From NCBI RefSeq assembly GCF_000315625.1, contig NW_005434585.1, forward strand, positions 325,377 through 355,468: 30,092 bases of DNA. Direction: 5' to 3'. Shown here piece by piece: positions 1 to 11,032 of the stretch; position 1 is the first letter of the stretch; the number at the start of each line of letters is the position of its first letter. This DNA is from Guillardia theta CCMP2712. Lineage: Eukaryota > Cryptophyceae > Pyrenomonadales > Geminigeraceae. The notes beneath the pieces were generated by a model. That model did not search any database. It was not told the DNA's origin and saw only the letters and a list, made by a program, of their open reading frames with translations. Both the position numbers and the translations under genes were made by a program.

Positions 1-2182
1 TCGTCGGCGTCGTCCAGAGACGCCCATACTCGCAGAGATACTGCCGTTGTTCGGCTTCAGAAGCGTCACTTGAGAAGAGAGAAGAGAGAAGAGAGAAGAG
101 AGAAGAGAGAAGAGAGAAGAGAGAAGAGAGGTGAAGAAGGAAGAGGAACAGAACAAGGAAATAAAGCAGGGGCAGGAAGAAGAAGATTACTATGATAGCA
201 GGAGCAGGCGGAGAGTGAGGAGGGGGAAGGAAGAGGTAGGTTAGAGACGAGCAGGGGAGGAAAGCTTTACATGCTCCTCCTGCATTTGCTGCGATCACAG
301 CAAGACCTCCGAGAAGCCGACGAGTCTCCTGGTGAAGGTGAGGAGGAGGAACGGAAGGACGTCTGTTGCTGACCTTCTCGTTGGGAGGAAGGAGTTTTCC
401 GAGGACAGAGCACATGACGATTGTGGTCGTGAGGTTGTCAAGGACTGAAGGCAGATGGGATAAACATCAGAGTGTACATGGAGAGAAAGGAGAAGTTGAT
501 GTGAATGATAAAGAACAAGAGGATCAGCAATCAAAGAATGGAGAAAATACTATGAGCAGAACGATTGGGTTGAGGAGAAGAAAGTGAAACGAACAATATT
601 GTGATGTAGATGGAGATGGAGATGGAGATGGAGATGGAGATGGAGATGGAGATGGAGATGGAGATGGAGGTGGAGAGATGGATGTGATGAGGTCGGAATC
701 GTTGTTGTCACCTGAGCTCATGAAGAATGTGACGAAAGAAACAATCACAGCAAGGAGGCGCTTGTCGTTGGTTTGAATCTTCTCGGTAACGATGGAGAAA
801 CCTGATCGGGCGCTGAGCAGAGAAGAACAAACAGGCGGAGGGAGAGGAGAGAAGGAGGAAAGAAGACGAGACGAGGCGGAGAGTATTTGAGCGTAGAGGA
901 GATTAGAGAAGGCAAGTAAGAGAAGAAGAGGAGAGAGGAGGTGGGGGGACTGCATGGAACCTTTGTGCGCATCAATTGTCTCTACGATCGTCATTGCTCC
1001 TGTTCAAACGCAATATCAGAACAAGCGAAAGGAGAAGAGAAGGAGAGCAGAGAAGAAAACTTCATGGCATAATGGAGGGCGACGAGAATGGAAGAGGAAA
1101 GGAACAAAGAAGCGACCGATGAGGAAGAAAACAATCTGACTGACGCCGCTGAATGATTCCGAAAGAGCTTTCAAAACCTCAACACAATGTCAACTCAACA
1201 CCTCAGCTTCACTTGCAGGCATCCAAATCATCATCACACAGGTCATCATCATCGTTTGTCTCTTCTGTTTCCTCTCGTTCTTCTCTCATTTCCACCACTT
1301 TCCTCCTTTACCTGCTCGCTGCCGAGGCCTGTCGCGTGCCCCACAAGGCACCAGCACATCATCCTGGTGTTCGCGTCACTAGCCAGCAACTCACGCACGT
1401 CAAGACCCCATGGCGATGGCAATGGCGCTCTTGTTGACGTCGAGCGTCTCCTCGAAGATGATGGACAAGTAGCCGACGACGAAGGTGAGGACGAGCGGGA
1501 GAGAGGCTGCGGTCTAGTCACCTTCCTCCTCTCCTCCTCTCTTTCACCTGGAACGGCTTGGGAGCTGCACAATGCGAAGATGGCGGCGAGGAAGACTGAC
1601 ACAGTAGCCAACATGGGAGCAACATCCTACCACCCGTGTGAGCAGACCTTCACTCGCACAAACGCGTCTTCCTGCCTCTGCCCCTTCCTCTGCTCTGGAT
1701 CAAACATACCGGGATCACGGATCGCTGGTTCAAGATAGCCTCATCCTCGGGAAAGCCTTTGAAGCGCTTGGCCGCGGATCTCCCGAGGTCTACGAGCTGG
1801 AGGAGCATGAGGGAAGGACGAGGCCGACGCTCTTACCGCTCGCTCCTCGCCACCATCAGAGCGACTGATGTCCGGGGGTGAGCTATCGGAGTTGGAAGAG
1901 CGAAGGGTCGAGCGTCTTCGATGCATCCATGGGGGGGAGAGAAGGGGAAGGTGAGAGGAGGGAGCAAGAGGGGCATGCAGAGGATTCTGAGATGAGCATG
2001 TCAATCATTCTTCCATGCCTTGAAGCACACACCGATCTATGGGAGATGCTGACAGCCTTGGTTGGGGTGGCATGAAAGCTGATGATCTGAAACGCGTTGC
2101 ATGAAGTCGAGCTAGAGCTCAGCAGCGATAGGACGAAGAGAAGCCGACGCGACTGTGGTCTCGCCATACTCGACCTCTCCAT
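1..2182 (-). CDS. NhaD-type Na+/H+ antiporter, likely plastid-targeted (spliced, 3' part off the window)
   Basis: Ion-transporter (ArsB/NhaD superfamily) membrane protein predicted to exchange Na+ for H+. No single reading frame covers it; I assembled it from minus-strand exons with GT-AG borders, high to low coordinate: N-terminal exon from about 2182; 1614-1548; 1506-1407 (reads LPLVLTFVVGYLSIIFEET); 1363-1312; 1177-1117 (ALSESFSGVSQIVFFLIG); 999-961 (GAMTIVETIDAHKG); 801-712 (LLAVIVSFVTFFMSS); 444-374 (VLDNLTTTIVMCSVLGKLLP); 328-271 (LLGGLAVIAANAGGAW). FLIGAMTIVETIDAH, SSVLDNLTTTIV and AANAGGAW are hallmark NhaD segments. The N-terminus (MERSSMARPQSRRLLFVLSL, then a Ser-rich stretch ending CNAFQ) looks like a signal peptide followed by a Phe-initiated plastid transit peptide, and plant NHD1 is a chloroplast-envelope NhaD. 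Splicing between 2100 and 1614 is uncertain. The expected exon with the SPIGDVTT-type motif lies beyond the left edge. Confidence 0.85.
62..130. repeat. AG-rich microsatellite (GAGAAGA)n
   Basis: About ten copies of a 7-bp purine unit (AGAGAAG) lie in what should be an intron of the antiporter gene. On the coding (minus) strand this is a CT-rich tract. Confidence 0.9.
607..668. repeat. Hexanucleotide microsatellite (GGAGAT)n
   Basis: About ten perfect GGAGAT units lie in the antiporter intron between the exons at 712-801 and 374-444. On the coding strand they form a pyrimidine-rich (ATCTCC)n tract upstream of the 3' splice site at 444/445. Confidence 0.9.
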
Positions 2183-2725
2183 GAACGATACCCAACAACC
2201 TCCAGCCTGCTCAAAGTCTCTCACGCTCCTCTCACCTGGTGATATATTCATTTAGTAAGGCAAAGCCTCTGTACCTCATGCTCCCTCCCTCGCTCCCTCG
2301 CTCCCTCGCTCCCTCGCTCCCTCGCTCCCTCGCTCCCTCGCTCCCTCGCTCCCTCGCTCCCTCGCTCCCTCGCTCCCTCGCTCCCTCGCTCCCTCGCTCC
2401 CTCGCTCCCTCTCCCTCTCCCTCTCCCTCTCCCTCATTTTCTCTCGAATCTTGTTTGTATGTTCCCCATCATATTCTGGTGCCCTCATCCCCCTCCGAAG
2501 GCAGACTGAGGCTGAGCCGACAGCTGAGCCGAGCCACCTGCTGAGCCACCTGCTGAGCCACCTGCTGAGCCACAGCTGAGCCGCGCTTCAAGCCTTGACT
2601 GAGTGCCAGTGACTGCTCGGACTCGCTGAGTCGGTGGACATGCAGGTCGAGCCAACGAGAGAGACAAGGCAGGGGACGGAGAAGGAGCGGGAGACATTCA
2701 CATACGACTTAAGTGTTACAAGCGG
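2183..2725. other. Intergenic spacer with simple repeats
   Basis: Gap between the antiporter start (2182) and the stop codon of the bromodomain/Tudor gene (2726), both on the minus strand. It holds the 8-bp CTCCCTCG array, a short (CTCCCT)n tract and a GC-rich run of 14-bp repeats (CTGAGCCACCTG core) at about 2530-2580. It presumably carries the antiporter promoter. I recognise no gene in it. Confidence 0.6.
2281..2408. repeat. 8-bp minisatellite (CTCCCTCG)n, about 16 copies
   Basis: A perfect tandem array of CTCCCTCG runs into (CTCCCT)n. It gives long spurious frames on both strands (Pro-Ser-Leu-Arg on plus, Arg-Glu-Gly-Ser on minus). It lies about 100 bp upstream of the antiporter start on the minus strand. 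Confidence 0.95.
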
Positions 2726-5700
2726 CTAAGGAGAAGCGTGCAGTGCAGACTCGCTCATTCCAGGCTCCTGACTGACTTGCGGCCCCTGCTCGGCGGCCGC
2801 AGCTTCGTACTCTCTACATCGCTCGTCCCATCCTCGCGCGAACTCTGAGTAGACGTTGAGGTGGTGGAGCAGGTGGGCGTGCTTGTCGCGCCCCAGGAAG
2901 ACAGAGACAACGCCAAGGCCGTTGAGGAGGAAGAGAGCAGCTTTCTTGTGCAGCAGAGGAGGCGTATCCTCTCCGATGTCCTAGTTTTCTCGTCATTTTC
3001 AGGCTCGCGTGCGGCACACATCCTTCACCTCCCAGCGGTTTCCTCCTCCCTTGAGTTGATAGCGATACCTTGTCTTCCCATGCTCAACCTATACGTGTTC
3101 AAGCCGCGCTCAGCTCCACAGCCTCTGCATCCTGCAGCTCTCTACCTGCACCGCGTTGACGCGCTTGACGAGGTTGTCGCTGGTGGGCGCACTCTTCTCG
3201 CAGCTCAACTCCTTCTCCTTATAACCCCATCGCCACATCTGCACAGGACAATCACAAGCAGCAGCTCAGCCTTCTTCCGTCACGTGCTCCTTGAGATCGT
3301 TCATCCATGGGTGGAGGAAGAAGCCGTCAGGAAAGGCTGTGCGCAGAAACGAGAGGAGCAGGTCCCTGTCAGAGCACCTCAGTCTGGTCGGGTAGACTGC
3401 TCCTCCTCCTCACTTGAACTTCTGATCCAGCGTGAGATTCCCCACCCATCGCATCTGAGCAGTCGAGTCACTTCCTGCCTTGAAGACGCTGTCCCTCTAC
3501 CTCCCGGTTGTCGAAGAGGATGGCGAACTGAAGATCCTTCCTGGGAGACGACGAGGATACATCCTGCTTGACTCCTACGATAGCCTGCCTGCCACGTCAG
3601 CAACGAGCGAAGGAGAGATGGAGAGGAGGCCTGAGGCTGCGGGCAGGAGGGGCTCATGTTCATCCTCAGGATGCTGATGGGGCTGAAGTTCAAGTGAGTT
3701 CTGCTCTAGTTCTGCTCTAGTCGTCGCACACCTTCCTGCCTCCCCCTCGCTCAGATCGATCTGCCAGCTTGCCGTTCGCAGGTTCTCCAGGTACGTCCCG
3801 TCCTCGTATGAGACTTCGTGCACGGGTCCAATGTGCCCATGGCTGTAGGAGGCGTCAAAAGTGCGGAAACGCAACGCAACGACACAAGGTACGAAGAGGA
3901 GGAGGCAGAAGGGGAGGGGATGGGGCGGAGGTGTGAGAGTGTGGGGGGAAGGTGTGTGGTTATAGGGAGAAAGAGGGAGAGGGAGGGGTTCTGGCAAGAG
4001 AGTGGGTAAGGATAAGAGAGGTACCTATCACTAGCATTGAGGCTCTTGTCGTATGACTTGACTATGCCTTCATACCATTTCTCATCGTCATCCCAATACA
4101 CCTGTCAGCTCCCGTCATTCTCTCCTGCCTCTTCCCCCCCCCGCTCTCTCGCTCTTCTACTCTGCACGCTCAAAAGTTTCTCCTCCCTCCCCCCTCGTCA
4201 CCACTGACTGACCCGAATTCTCCGGCCGACCAGCCACCTGCCGTCCTTGAGCCACTCGCCATGCGGCGTCTGCCACTGCGGCTCATGGACGCCACTGGGC
4301 GCCGCTTTACAGGACAGTCAAGAGCTGGGCAAGGAGCAGGAGGGTGCACCTGTACGAGCAGAAGACTTCTTGCCTGAGGCCCTGGACCTCTTGAGCTTCT
4401 GCGTGGACGCGACCAAGTTCGCCTCCTCATTCGCTCTCTCCCACTTGAGAGACTTTAAAACCTTGCGACGTTCTCAGCAACTCATGGAGGCCAGGGTGCG
4501 AGAGAAGAGAAGATGAGAGGAGGGCGACGATTCAAGTCGAACCTCTGAGCCATTCACGAGAGATATGAATTTTGTCTTCATTGCCGCCGCTTGCTTCACT
4601 ACGGCATCTCCAGGCTTGTTGTAGAGCACAGCATTGTCCAGCATGTGAAGGACATCTTCAAGTACCTGTATGGCATGGTCAACGATCACATCGAGTGAGA
4701 GAAAGCAGCAACCTCGAGAGGAGACGAATAGAGATTGTGCTCAAGATTTGAGTCAATGGTCCCCAGATCCATCGGGCTCTTGACAACGTTGAAGTAATCT
4801 GTTGGGAGTCTAAGCCTCTTCTCCTCCTCTTTTCCTTGTCCCTCTGTGCTCCACTCTCCTCACCTAATATTCCCATCTCAACAGGGTCCACTGGTTCCAA
4901 GAAAGGATCAGCAGTTTCCTGGCGCGTCAATCGGCCAAGAAGTTTCAGAAGAGCATTGTGGCATTCTTCATTCATCGCCTCCTGCTAAAGGTATGTCAGA
5001 TGAGTAGCCAATAAATCAAAGAAACATCAGTAATTTGGCTGAGAGTAAGCATGTTTGTTTGCTACATCCTTGTCATCGCATCTTCTAGTAAGGAACTAAA
5101 CAGTATTTTGATTACTTTGCTGTCTTGCCGCGCTGGCATTCCTTCTTCGGAGTCAAACTGCCAGAACTCAGGTCCCAGCTGCCTGGTTTGCGTCTTCGTC
5201 TCCAGCTGAGTACAGATGCTCATTACCCACAACCCTCGCTCCTCCTCACCTCACCGCAAACTCAATCTCGTGCCGGCCGTCGGGCTCACATGCGACAACC
5301 TTTCCTTCCTTCCAGCAGAGATCCTGCTGTACCGTCAGCCCCAGCAGCTCCCCGGCTAGTCTGACACCTCGAAGCAGAACATTCGCATCCTTCTGCCCGC
5401 CATCCAACTACCCCCTATTCGCTGATTCCGCAGAGGGGTCATCCATCTCCTCCTCGACACTCCGAGGTCTGATGTTCTCTTGCCCTTGCCCTGTCGATCC
5501 GGTCAGACGGGTGAGAAGTGAAGAGCAGAGGTGGTGCCGAGCTGGACTCTACTCACATGTCTCCCTCCCAGGGATGCAGAAGGGGCAGCATGAAACATTC
5601 GCTCGTCCTCCCCCCGGAGCTCTCGATGTCTATCTTGTTCTTTACTTCTCTTCTTCCTTCAGGTTTGTAATCAGCATGAGCAGCTGACAAACAGCTAAGA

Positions 5701-8239
5701 GAGAACCTTCCTCGCTTCTTGACCTGGTCATCCCGAGGCGATCTTTGCCCAAGGACCGGAACACGTCAAAGAGCAACAACAGAGATCGAAGAGAAGGCGC
5801 TGCGAGAAATGCGTTGCGCAGGGGTAGCAGCAGGACAGGGGCAGGAATATGGGTAGGGGCTTACAAATGCTGTCTATTGTCTCCCAGTGCTTCCGACGAG
5901 ATGCGATCTAAACGGCTTTGGAAAATTGAGAAGTGAGAAGGAGGAGGAGGAGGAGGAGGAGGAGGAGGAGGAGGAGGATACAGCTTTACCTGCTCCCCCC
6001 CTCAAATATGTCAGAGTGTTGGTGAAGATCCTGACTGCTTCCCCGCGAGAGAAATTTGACTCCGCAGTCTCGCGCCTATTGGGCTCGTCAGCATCAGTCG
6101 ACCAACGGAGAGAGAACGTGACGTCATCGAGGAAGAAGCCGTCATTGTCAAAGATCATGTGCCGCAGCTGAATCTGTTCACCGTCATCGAAACGAACCTC
6201 GTAGCTGTGGAGCTCGTCACAGATTATTGGGGAATGGGAGGCAGAAGAAAATCACTTGGATGTGGTGCTGTCGTAGCCGACTATCACGCCCCCATACCAG
6301 TCATACTCATCAAATTTCGCTCTCACGCGCCGCCCGTTGGTCAGCTGTATTGACATCGTCGGACTGAGCAGAGGAGAACAGGGGCACCGAGGCGAGAAGA
6401 TAATCGTAGAGGTAGCACGTGAAGCCGCAGATCGGGGGAAGGAGACGAGGAAAACAACAGGAGAGCAAGAGAGGGGGGCAGAGGTGTACAAATCGAAATG
6501 GATGAGGAGAGAAGGAATTTGTGTAACAACAGTGAAAATGCCGATCACCTTTAATCTTCCGTATCCGGACAGGAGAGTCTCGTAATGCGCAAGGGTCATG
6601 GTTGATCCAGAGACGATGAGCTTGGTGTGAGGGCTGCACGGCACCAATCAAAAGAAAGAAATAGAGGTGGCAAAAAGGCAAATGAATGAACGCCAAACGG
6701 TCAACAAACATACTCACTTAACGTCATCGTGATCCCCAATGAAGTCTGTCATAGTCATACACTTGTCCGTATATTTGATGAATAGGTCATCATCGATCAT
6801 CACGATCTCGCCCTGCAAATGGCAACTATCACACTTGCCCAGAAAAGAGTCAAAGAGATCGCATTGAAAAGAATTCTTCGGATCATCAGAACGATCGTCA
6901 TAACAATCAAACCTTCATACCTCTTTTTTGCTCTTTTTGCACGACACCTTCAACCCGTGCAATGACTCTTTGATCTGGGCATTTCATCCGGCTCAACTTT
7001 CTTTTGCAGCACAAAGATCAACGGACCAATCTCCTTCTTTCTTGCAAGATGTCTTCAGCTCTCTTGAGGTTTCTTGCACAAGCTGGAATACAGTCTTGTC
7101 TCCCTTCCTCGGCTTTCTCTGGTTTGATCTCTACATGCACTTCAGTCGTCTTTTGACTTCGAGATTTTCTTTGATAAAATTCTCCTCCATCTAGAAATTT
7201 GATGATTTTCTGTCACTAGATTAGAAGTTTTGAAAGCAAGCACGTCGTGCTCACATCTGATAAGTCTTTAGCAACTCGTGTACCCGGTCTATCGAGGTAC
7301 TCTATCTCATGCAGACCTGTCTGTAGGAAGTAAGCAGACACCTGAAAGTCATCGCGATCAGGCACAGAGCTCTCAAACATGTCAACAAGCTACTTTGACG
7401 TTTCTCCAGCAATCGGGCGCCGTGTCTTCGAGAATCTGCGACAAGTCAACGAGCTTCAGGACATCTGCGGCTGCTCTCGTCACTTGGATGCGATGCCCTA
7501 CGAGGGGGTCCGAAGACCCAGATTCTCTCGGCTGCGATGCTCCAGGTGACTTGTTGCCGCTGATCCGCAAGGGCAGAAGAGCTTCAACTTGCTCCTGCTG
7601 TGCGTCTGATCCAGGCGATGGGCGATAAAGCATAGTGTCCTGGTTAGTCCCCTTTGCAGGCAAAGGATCTTCCAGCTGCTCAACACCCGATGCCTCGTGT
7701 GCTCCCTCGCTTGTCCTCCCTGCCGCAGCCCTGGCGGAGGAGTCATCCCGTCGACACTTTACCGAATGATCTTCGTTGACAGAAGAATCATCCTCTCGAG
7801 ATCTCTTCCTCCACCCAGAGCTCTGCGATGCAACGCTGTCGGCCTCGCTCTTCGACGGCTCGCCAACACAGTCGTCATCCATGTAAGTTTCGGCGGCATC
7901 TTGATCTGGCGCTTGCAAGCTTGAATGTTGTGAAGGATTTGATGGCTCGTGCTCTTGTTCGCTGTTGCTGCTGCTCAGGTTTCGAGCACCCACCTGCTCT
8001 GATGTATGCTGTGCGTAACCTCTGTCTTGCTTGTTGTTATCCTTTTCTTGAAAACGAGAATCGTTGAAATATGCTGTTTCTTCTTGCACGCAGATTTGGA
8101 CATCGTTGTCTTCGTCGTCGGAGATGACCACTTGTTCGATACCATCTTGTGAGTTGGCCGTTTCATGATCATTTCGCTCCTCGTGGTCGTCGATGTTCAT
8201 TTCGTCTTCCTTAATAAACTGAGACAGAATCACATCCAT
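2726..8239 (-). CDS. Bromodomain plus multi-Tudor chromatin-reader protein (many exons)
   Basis: Probable nuclear reader of acetylated and methylated histones. Bromodomains bind acetyl-lysine; Tudor folds bind methyl-lysine or methyl-arginine. The N-terminal exon begins at 8239 (MDVILSQFIKEDEMNIDD), is acidic and Ser-rich with basic patches (RKRSRE), and enters a first Tudor-like strand (DPLVGHRIQ) near 7465. Later pieces, right to left: GEIVMIDDDLFIKYTDKC (about 6820-6725); GRRVRAKFDEYDWYGGVIVG (about 6350-6285) followed by SYEVRFDDGEQIQLRHM (about 6210-6160); LAGELLGLTVQQDLCWKEG (about 5370-5300); a bromodomain at about 4980-4560 with NALLKLLGRL, YFNVVKSPMDLGTI and LDNAVLYNKPGDAV (the acetyl-lysine Asn is the N of YNKP); then VGRRIRVYWDDDEKWYEG (about 4230-4050) and HEVSYEDGTYLENLR. 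The C-terminal exons (about 3580-2726) are conserved-looking but unrecognised and end HASP-stop. Exon borders are approximate, and this could be two adjacent genes. Confidence 0.75.
4560..4980 (-). other. Bromodomain-encoding exons
   Basis: Three minus-strand exons give helix Z (CHNALLKLLGRLTRQ, about 4975-4885), the ZA-loop signature YFNVVKSPMDLGTI (exon 4798-4713) and helices B/C with the acetyl-lysine Asn in LDNAVLYNKPGDAVVKQAA (about 4640-4560). The order matches the bromodomain fold. Flanking introns have GT-AG borders. Confidence 0.85.
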
Positions 8240-8535
8240 GGATCGCAGAAGCGGGCAAGGGTATCAACGTATCATCCTAGTTTTGCTATTCCACGTCTAG
8301 TAGACCCTCTCCTCAACTATCTCTTCGCTGTCTCTCCTCTAAACCCTCTCCTCAACTATCTCTTCGCTGTCTCTCCTCTAAACCCTCTCCTCAACTATCT
8401 CCTCGCTGTCTCTCCTCTAAACCCTCTCCTCAACTATCTCTTCGCTGTCTCTCCTCTAAACCCTCTCCTCAACTATCTCTTCGCTGTCTATCCTCTAAAC
8501 CTTCAGCTACCTCGCTGTTCCTTCCCCCTTCCCTC
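8240..8535. promoter_or_regulatory. Divergent intergenic region with 39-bp minisatellite
   Basis: The head-to-head gap between the chromatin-reader gene (minus, starts 8239) and the EF-hand phosphatase (plus, starts about 8536) must hold both promoters. Most of it is a five-copy 39-bp tandem repeat at 8304-8498. I see no clear TATA box. Confidence 0.5.
8304..8498. repeat. 39-bp minisatellite, 5 copies
   Basis: Five consecutive 39-bp units begin ACCCTCTCCTCAACTATCTC, with one or two substitutions in units 3 and 5. The unit is a multiple of 3, so it reads as an open frame (LNYLFAVSPLNPL repeated). That frame ends at 8572 and overlaps the phosphatase start out of frame, so I read the array as non-coding. 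Confidence 0.95.
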
Positions 8536-10745
8536 ATGCCGCTGCTCCTGTCACCATCTCCAAGATGCCTGATGCGGGCCTTTGCCGGTTACTTGTATGT
8601 TTACTCAATATTTTGGGAAGTGCCTAGGAAGGTCCAGGGCAGCAAGATGGAAATAGAGCAAAGAGGAAGGTCCCACCCTGAAGCCAGGGCGCCCGACATG
8701 CTGTATGGGGCAGCATGTCGGCAGCCGGAGCCTGAGACGAGGGGAGGCGACGGCGGCGAGCGAGGGTGGACCAAGTTGACAGAGTCAGAGCAACTTGAAC
8801 GCTTTCTCTCAGCATCTAAGAACGAGCTGGGGATGGACAGGAGAGCGGGTATGGCGTGGTATCGTGCGTCAGGTGTGATGAGGAGATCAGCATTTGAACG
8901 TTATGAACTTGTCAAGGAAGCGGTTAGCAAGATGGACGAGAGAGCCGATGTAGAGACTCGTTTGATTGCAAGCTCGGCTTTGTTTCATTTCTACGATGAA
9001 GATCAAGACGGCAGGCTTTCTAGGAACGAGATTGCAGCATTCATGCGTGACATGTGTAGAGGAGAGGATCATGTGATTTGGTGCATGGATGCTATTGGGC
9101 TCGGTGAGTGTTCGGAACTCACGGAGGAAGCATTCTTGCGGCTGATCTCAGACAAAAGGAAGATGCAATCAGTCGGCCTAAGAACGCGGAGCCTTCGTAC
9201 GAGGCGTTTTCTGGGGAGCCACAGCAGACAACAGTCGGATTCTGAAGCGCTTCCTCCCAAGGTTGTGTTGGATCCTCGCCAGGTGCTAGCAAGCAATGAC
9301 ACTCACTGTCCTGATGTCACGTCGCTGTGGATTGGTCCGAGCGCTGTCAACAAGGAGTTCCTCCTCGACCCAACCTTGGAGAGCGAAGGAGACTGGAGGG
9401 GCTACATCGCTGCTCCTCGCGGGACGATCGAGCACTCGATTGCCTCTGGGGTGGTCTCAAGGATGCAAAACCTGGCACTGAAGACGCGATGGCTCTCCGA
9501 AGACATCGGAGACGAAGAATGGGAGCGAAATGGTTCCCTTCTGTCCAGGATGTTTAAGGAGGACACCATTGAAGGACAAGCAGATCGCATCATGATCATT
9601 ATGGGAGCTTGTAAAAACATCGTTGCCTTGCAACCGACACTCGTGCATGTACCTGCACCTTGCAAAGTCATCGGGGATCTCCATGGGCAGCTCAGAGACA
9701 TGTTGTTGCTACTAAGTAGTTTCGGTTTCCCATCGCATTATGGGGGCGACATTGAGAGCACTGCTTACATCTTCAACGGTGATTGGGTGGATAGAGGATG
9801 CCATCAACTCGAAGTTGTCGTGCTTCTCTGTGCTCTCAAGATTCTTTATCCTCTCAAGATTTTTCTTGTTCGAGGAAACCACGAATTTCGAGCTCAAAAT
9901 GAGTTCATGGGCAAGGTCGGTTTTCGGCAAGCCTGTATAACCGCATTGGGGGAGCAGGAGGGAGAGAATGTATATCACTCGGTACACGAAGTCTTCGATT
10001 GGCTTCCTCTGTCAGCTCTGATTGAAGATAGCATCCTCACGTTACATGGAGGACTAGGCGATGGAACATGGGGATTGAAAAACCTCGCTGACGACATCCC
10101 TCGGCCGTTGAGAAACGAGGTTTTCCAAGATTTGACTCTATTCCTTGATTGATGTAACGCAAACAGGCTCAAGGACCAGCATTTGTTACTCAAGTGGGAG
10201 GCTAAGGACCCAGCGATGAAAGAACTGACCCGGTTTCAAAAGGTACTCTGGTCTGATCCGACTGACTCGGATGCTTTTATGGCTCATGGTGTGCATCCCA
10301 ACCCTAGAGGTATGGAAGTTCTGATGGAAGTTCTTCACATTCTATCTTGGCGGCTTATTATCCTTCCTCGTCATTGTCTCATGTGTTCCACCCGTTCCAG
10401 GTTCACACATACAAACATTTGGTCAAGACATCACACATAAATTTTGTTTGAGAGAAGGAGTTCAGGTGTCATTCGTGCCAGACCCAAGCAAGCACCTCAC
10501 GACCATGCACAGTGCATCATACGGTCTCATCAATGTGTAAAGGATGGATACAAGATCATGCATGGCGGGTAAGAACGGTTTGTAATTTCCCTGTCGTTGA
10601 TGTTCTTCGCAGACGTTTGATCACCTTGTTCTCAGCGAGAAATTATGCCTCTGCTGTGTGTAATTCTGCAAAGATTGGGCAGGGGGTGATGACGATGACA
10701 GGAATCGAACGACGGAGCGCTTCTCCTAGTGGCGTACGACGATAA
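8536..10745 (+). CDS. PPP-family Ser/Thr protein phosphatase with N-terminal EF-hand
   Basis: Calcium-linked metal-dependent phosphatase. Five exons in my model: 8536-10119, 10174-10309, 10401-10465, 10513-10568, 10613-10745; phases agree and give 657 aa. The 10174 acceptor is the least certain border; 10167 is the alternative. An EF-hand loop DEDQDGRLSRNE lies at about residues 155-166, and a weaker paired hand may follow. The catalytic core has all PPP signatures: GDLHGQ, GDWVDRG, RGNHE, HGG, then LWSDPTDSD, NPRG, FGQDITHKFC, IIRSHQCVKDGY and LITLFSARNY. Metal-binding residues are intact. RdgC/PPEF enzymes normally carry EF-hands after the catalytic domain, so this is a different architecture. 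The SAPNY element is SARNY here. Translation may start at a later Met, for example MEIEQRG at about 8649. Confidence 0.85.
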
Positions 10746-11032
10746 CGTACGACTGTTTGCTTCCTGCCGTCGGCTCAATTAGCAATTGCTAGGGACATTT
10801 GCGAATACGTCCGAAGCGACTGCAGCATTCGAGCTTTGTCTGCGAGGGTGAAGTTTACGGCCCCGTGCGCTCAAGTGACTGACACGCTTTTCCCACCATC
10901 TGCAGATCCGAGTGCATCATAAGCACATTGCGAGGCTACCCAAGTTCTACCCCAATAAGGTATATTCTAGTCTCTGTGTGAACAAGATGCATGTAGCCCC
11001 TAGACTAATTTTTCCAAAGACATTGCAAGCCT
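10746..11032. other. Convergent intergenic region; one possible orphan exon
   Basis: 3'-to-3' gap between the phosphatase and the Gos1 gene. At 10916-10959 a stretch bounded by TGCAG and GTATAT reads IRVHHKHIARLPKFYPNK on the plus strand and looks exon-like. I could not join it in phase to the phosphatase or name a domain. No other gene is seen. Confidence 0.3.

Noticed and set aside
524-994. 156-codon minus-strand frame as a single gene
   Set aside because: It reads through introns, including the (ATCTCC)n microsatellite; only 961-994 and 712-801 are real exons of the antiporter.
2861-3571. 236-codon plus-strand open frame
   Set aside because: It is antisense to minus-strand exons with a coherent C-terminal domain (for example LFLLNGLGVVSVFLGRDKHA), has no recognisable domain and is of low-complexity composition.
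8304-8498. CRISPR-like look of regularly spaced repeats
   Set aside because: The units are contiguous with no unique spacers, and the DNA is eukaryotic.
8165-8572. 135-codon plus-strand frame with 13-aa repeats
   Set aside because: It exists only because the minisatellite unit (39 bp) is a multiple of three; it overlaps the start of the phosphatase in another frame.
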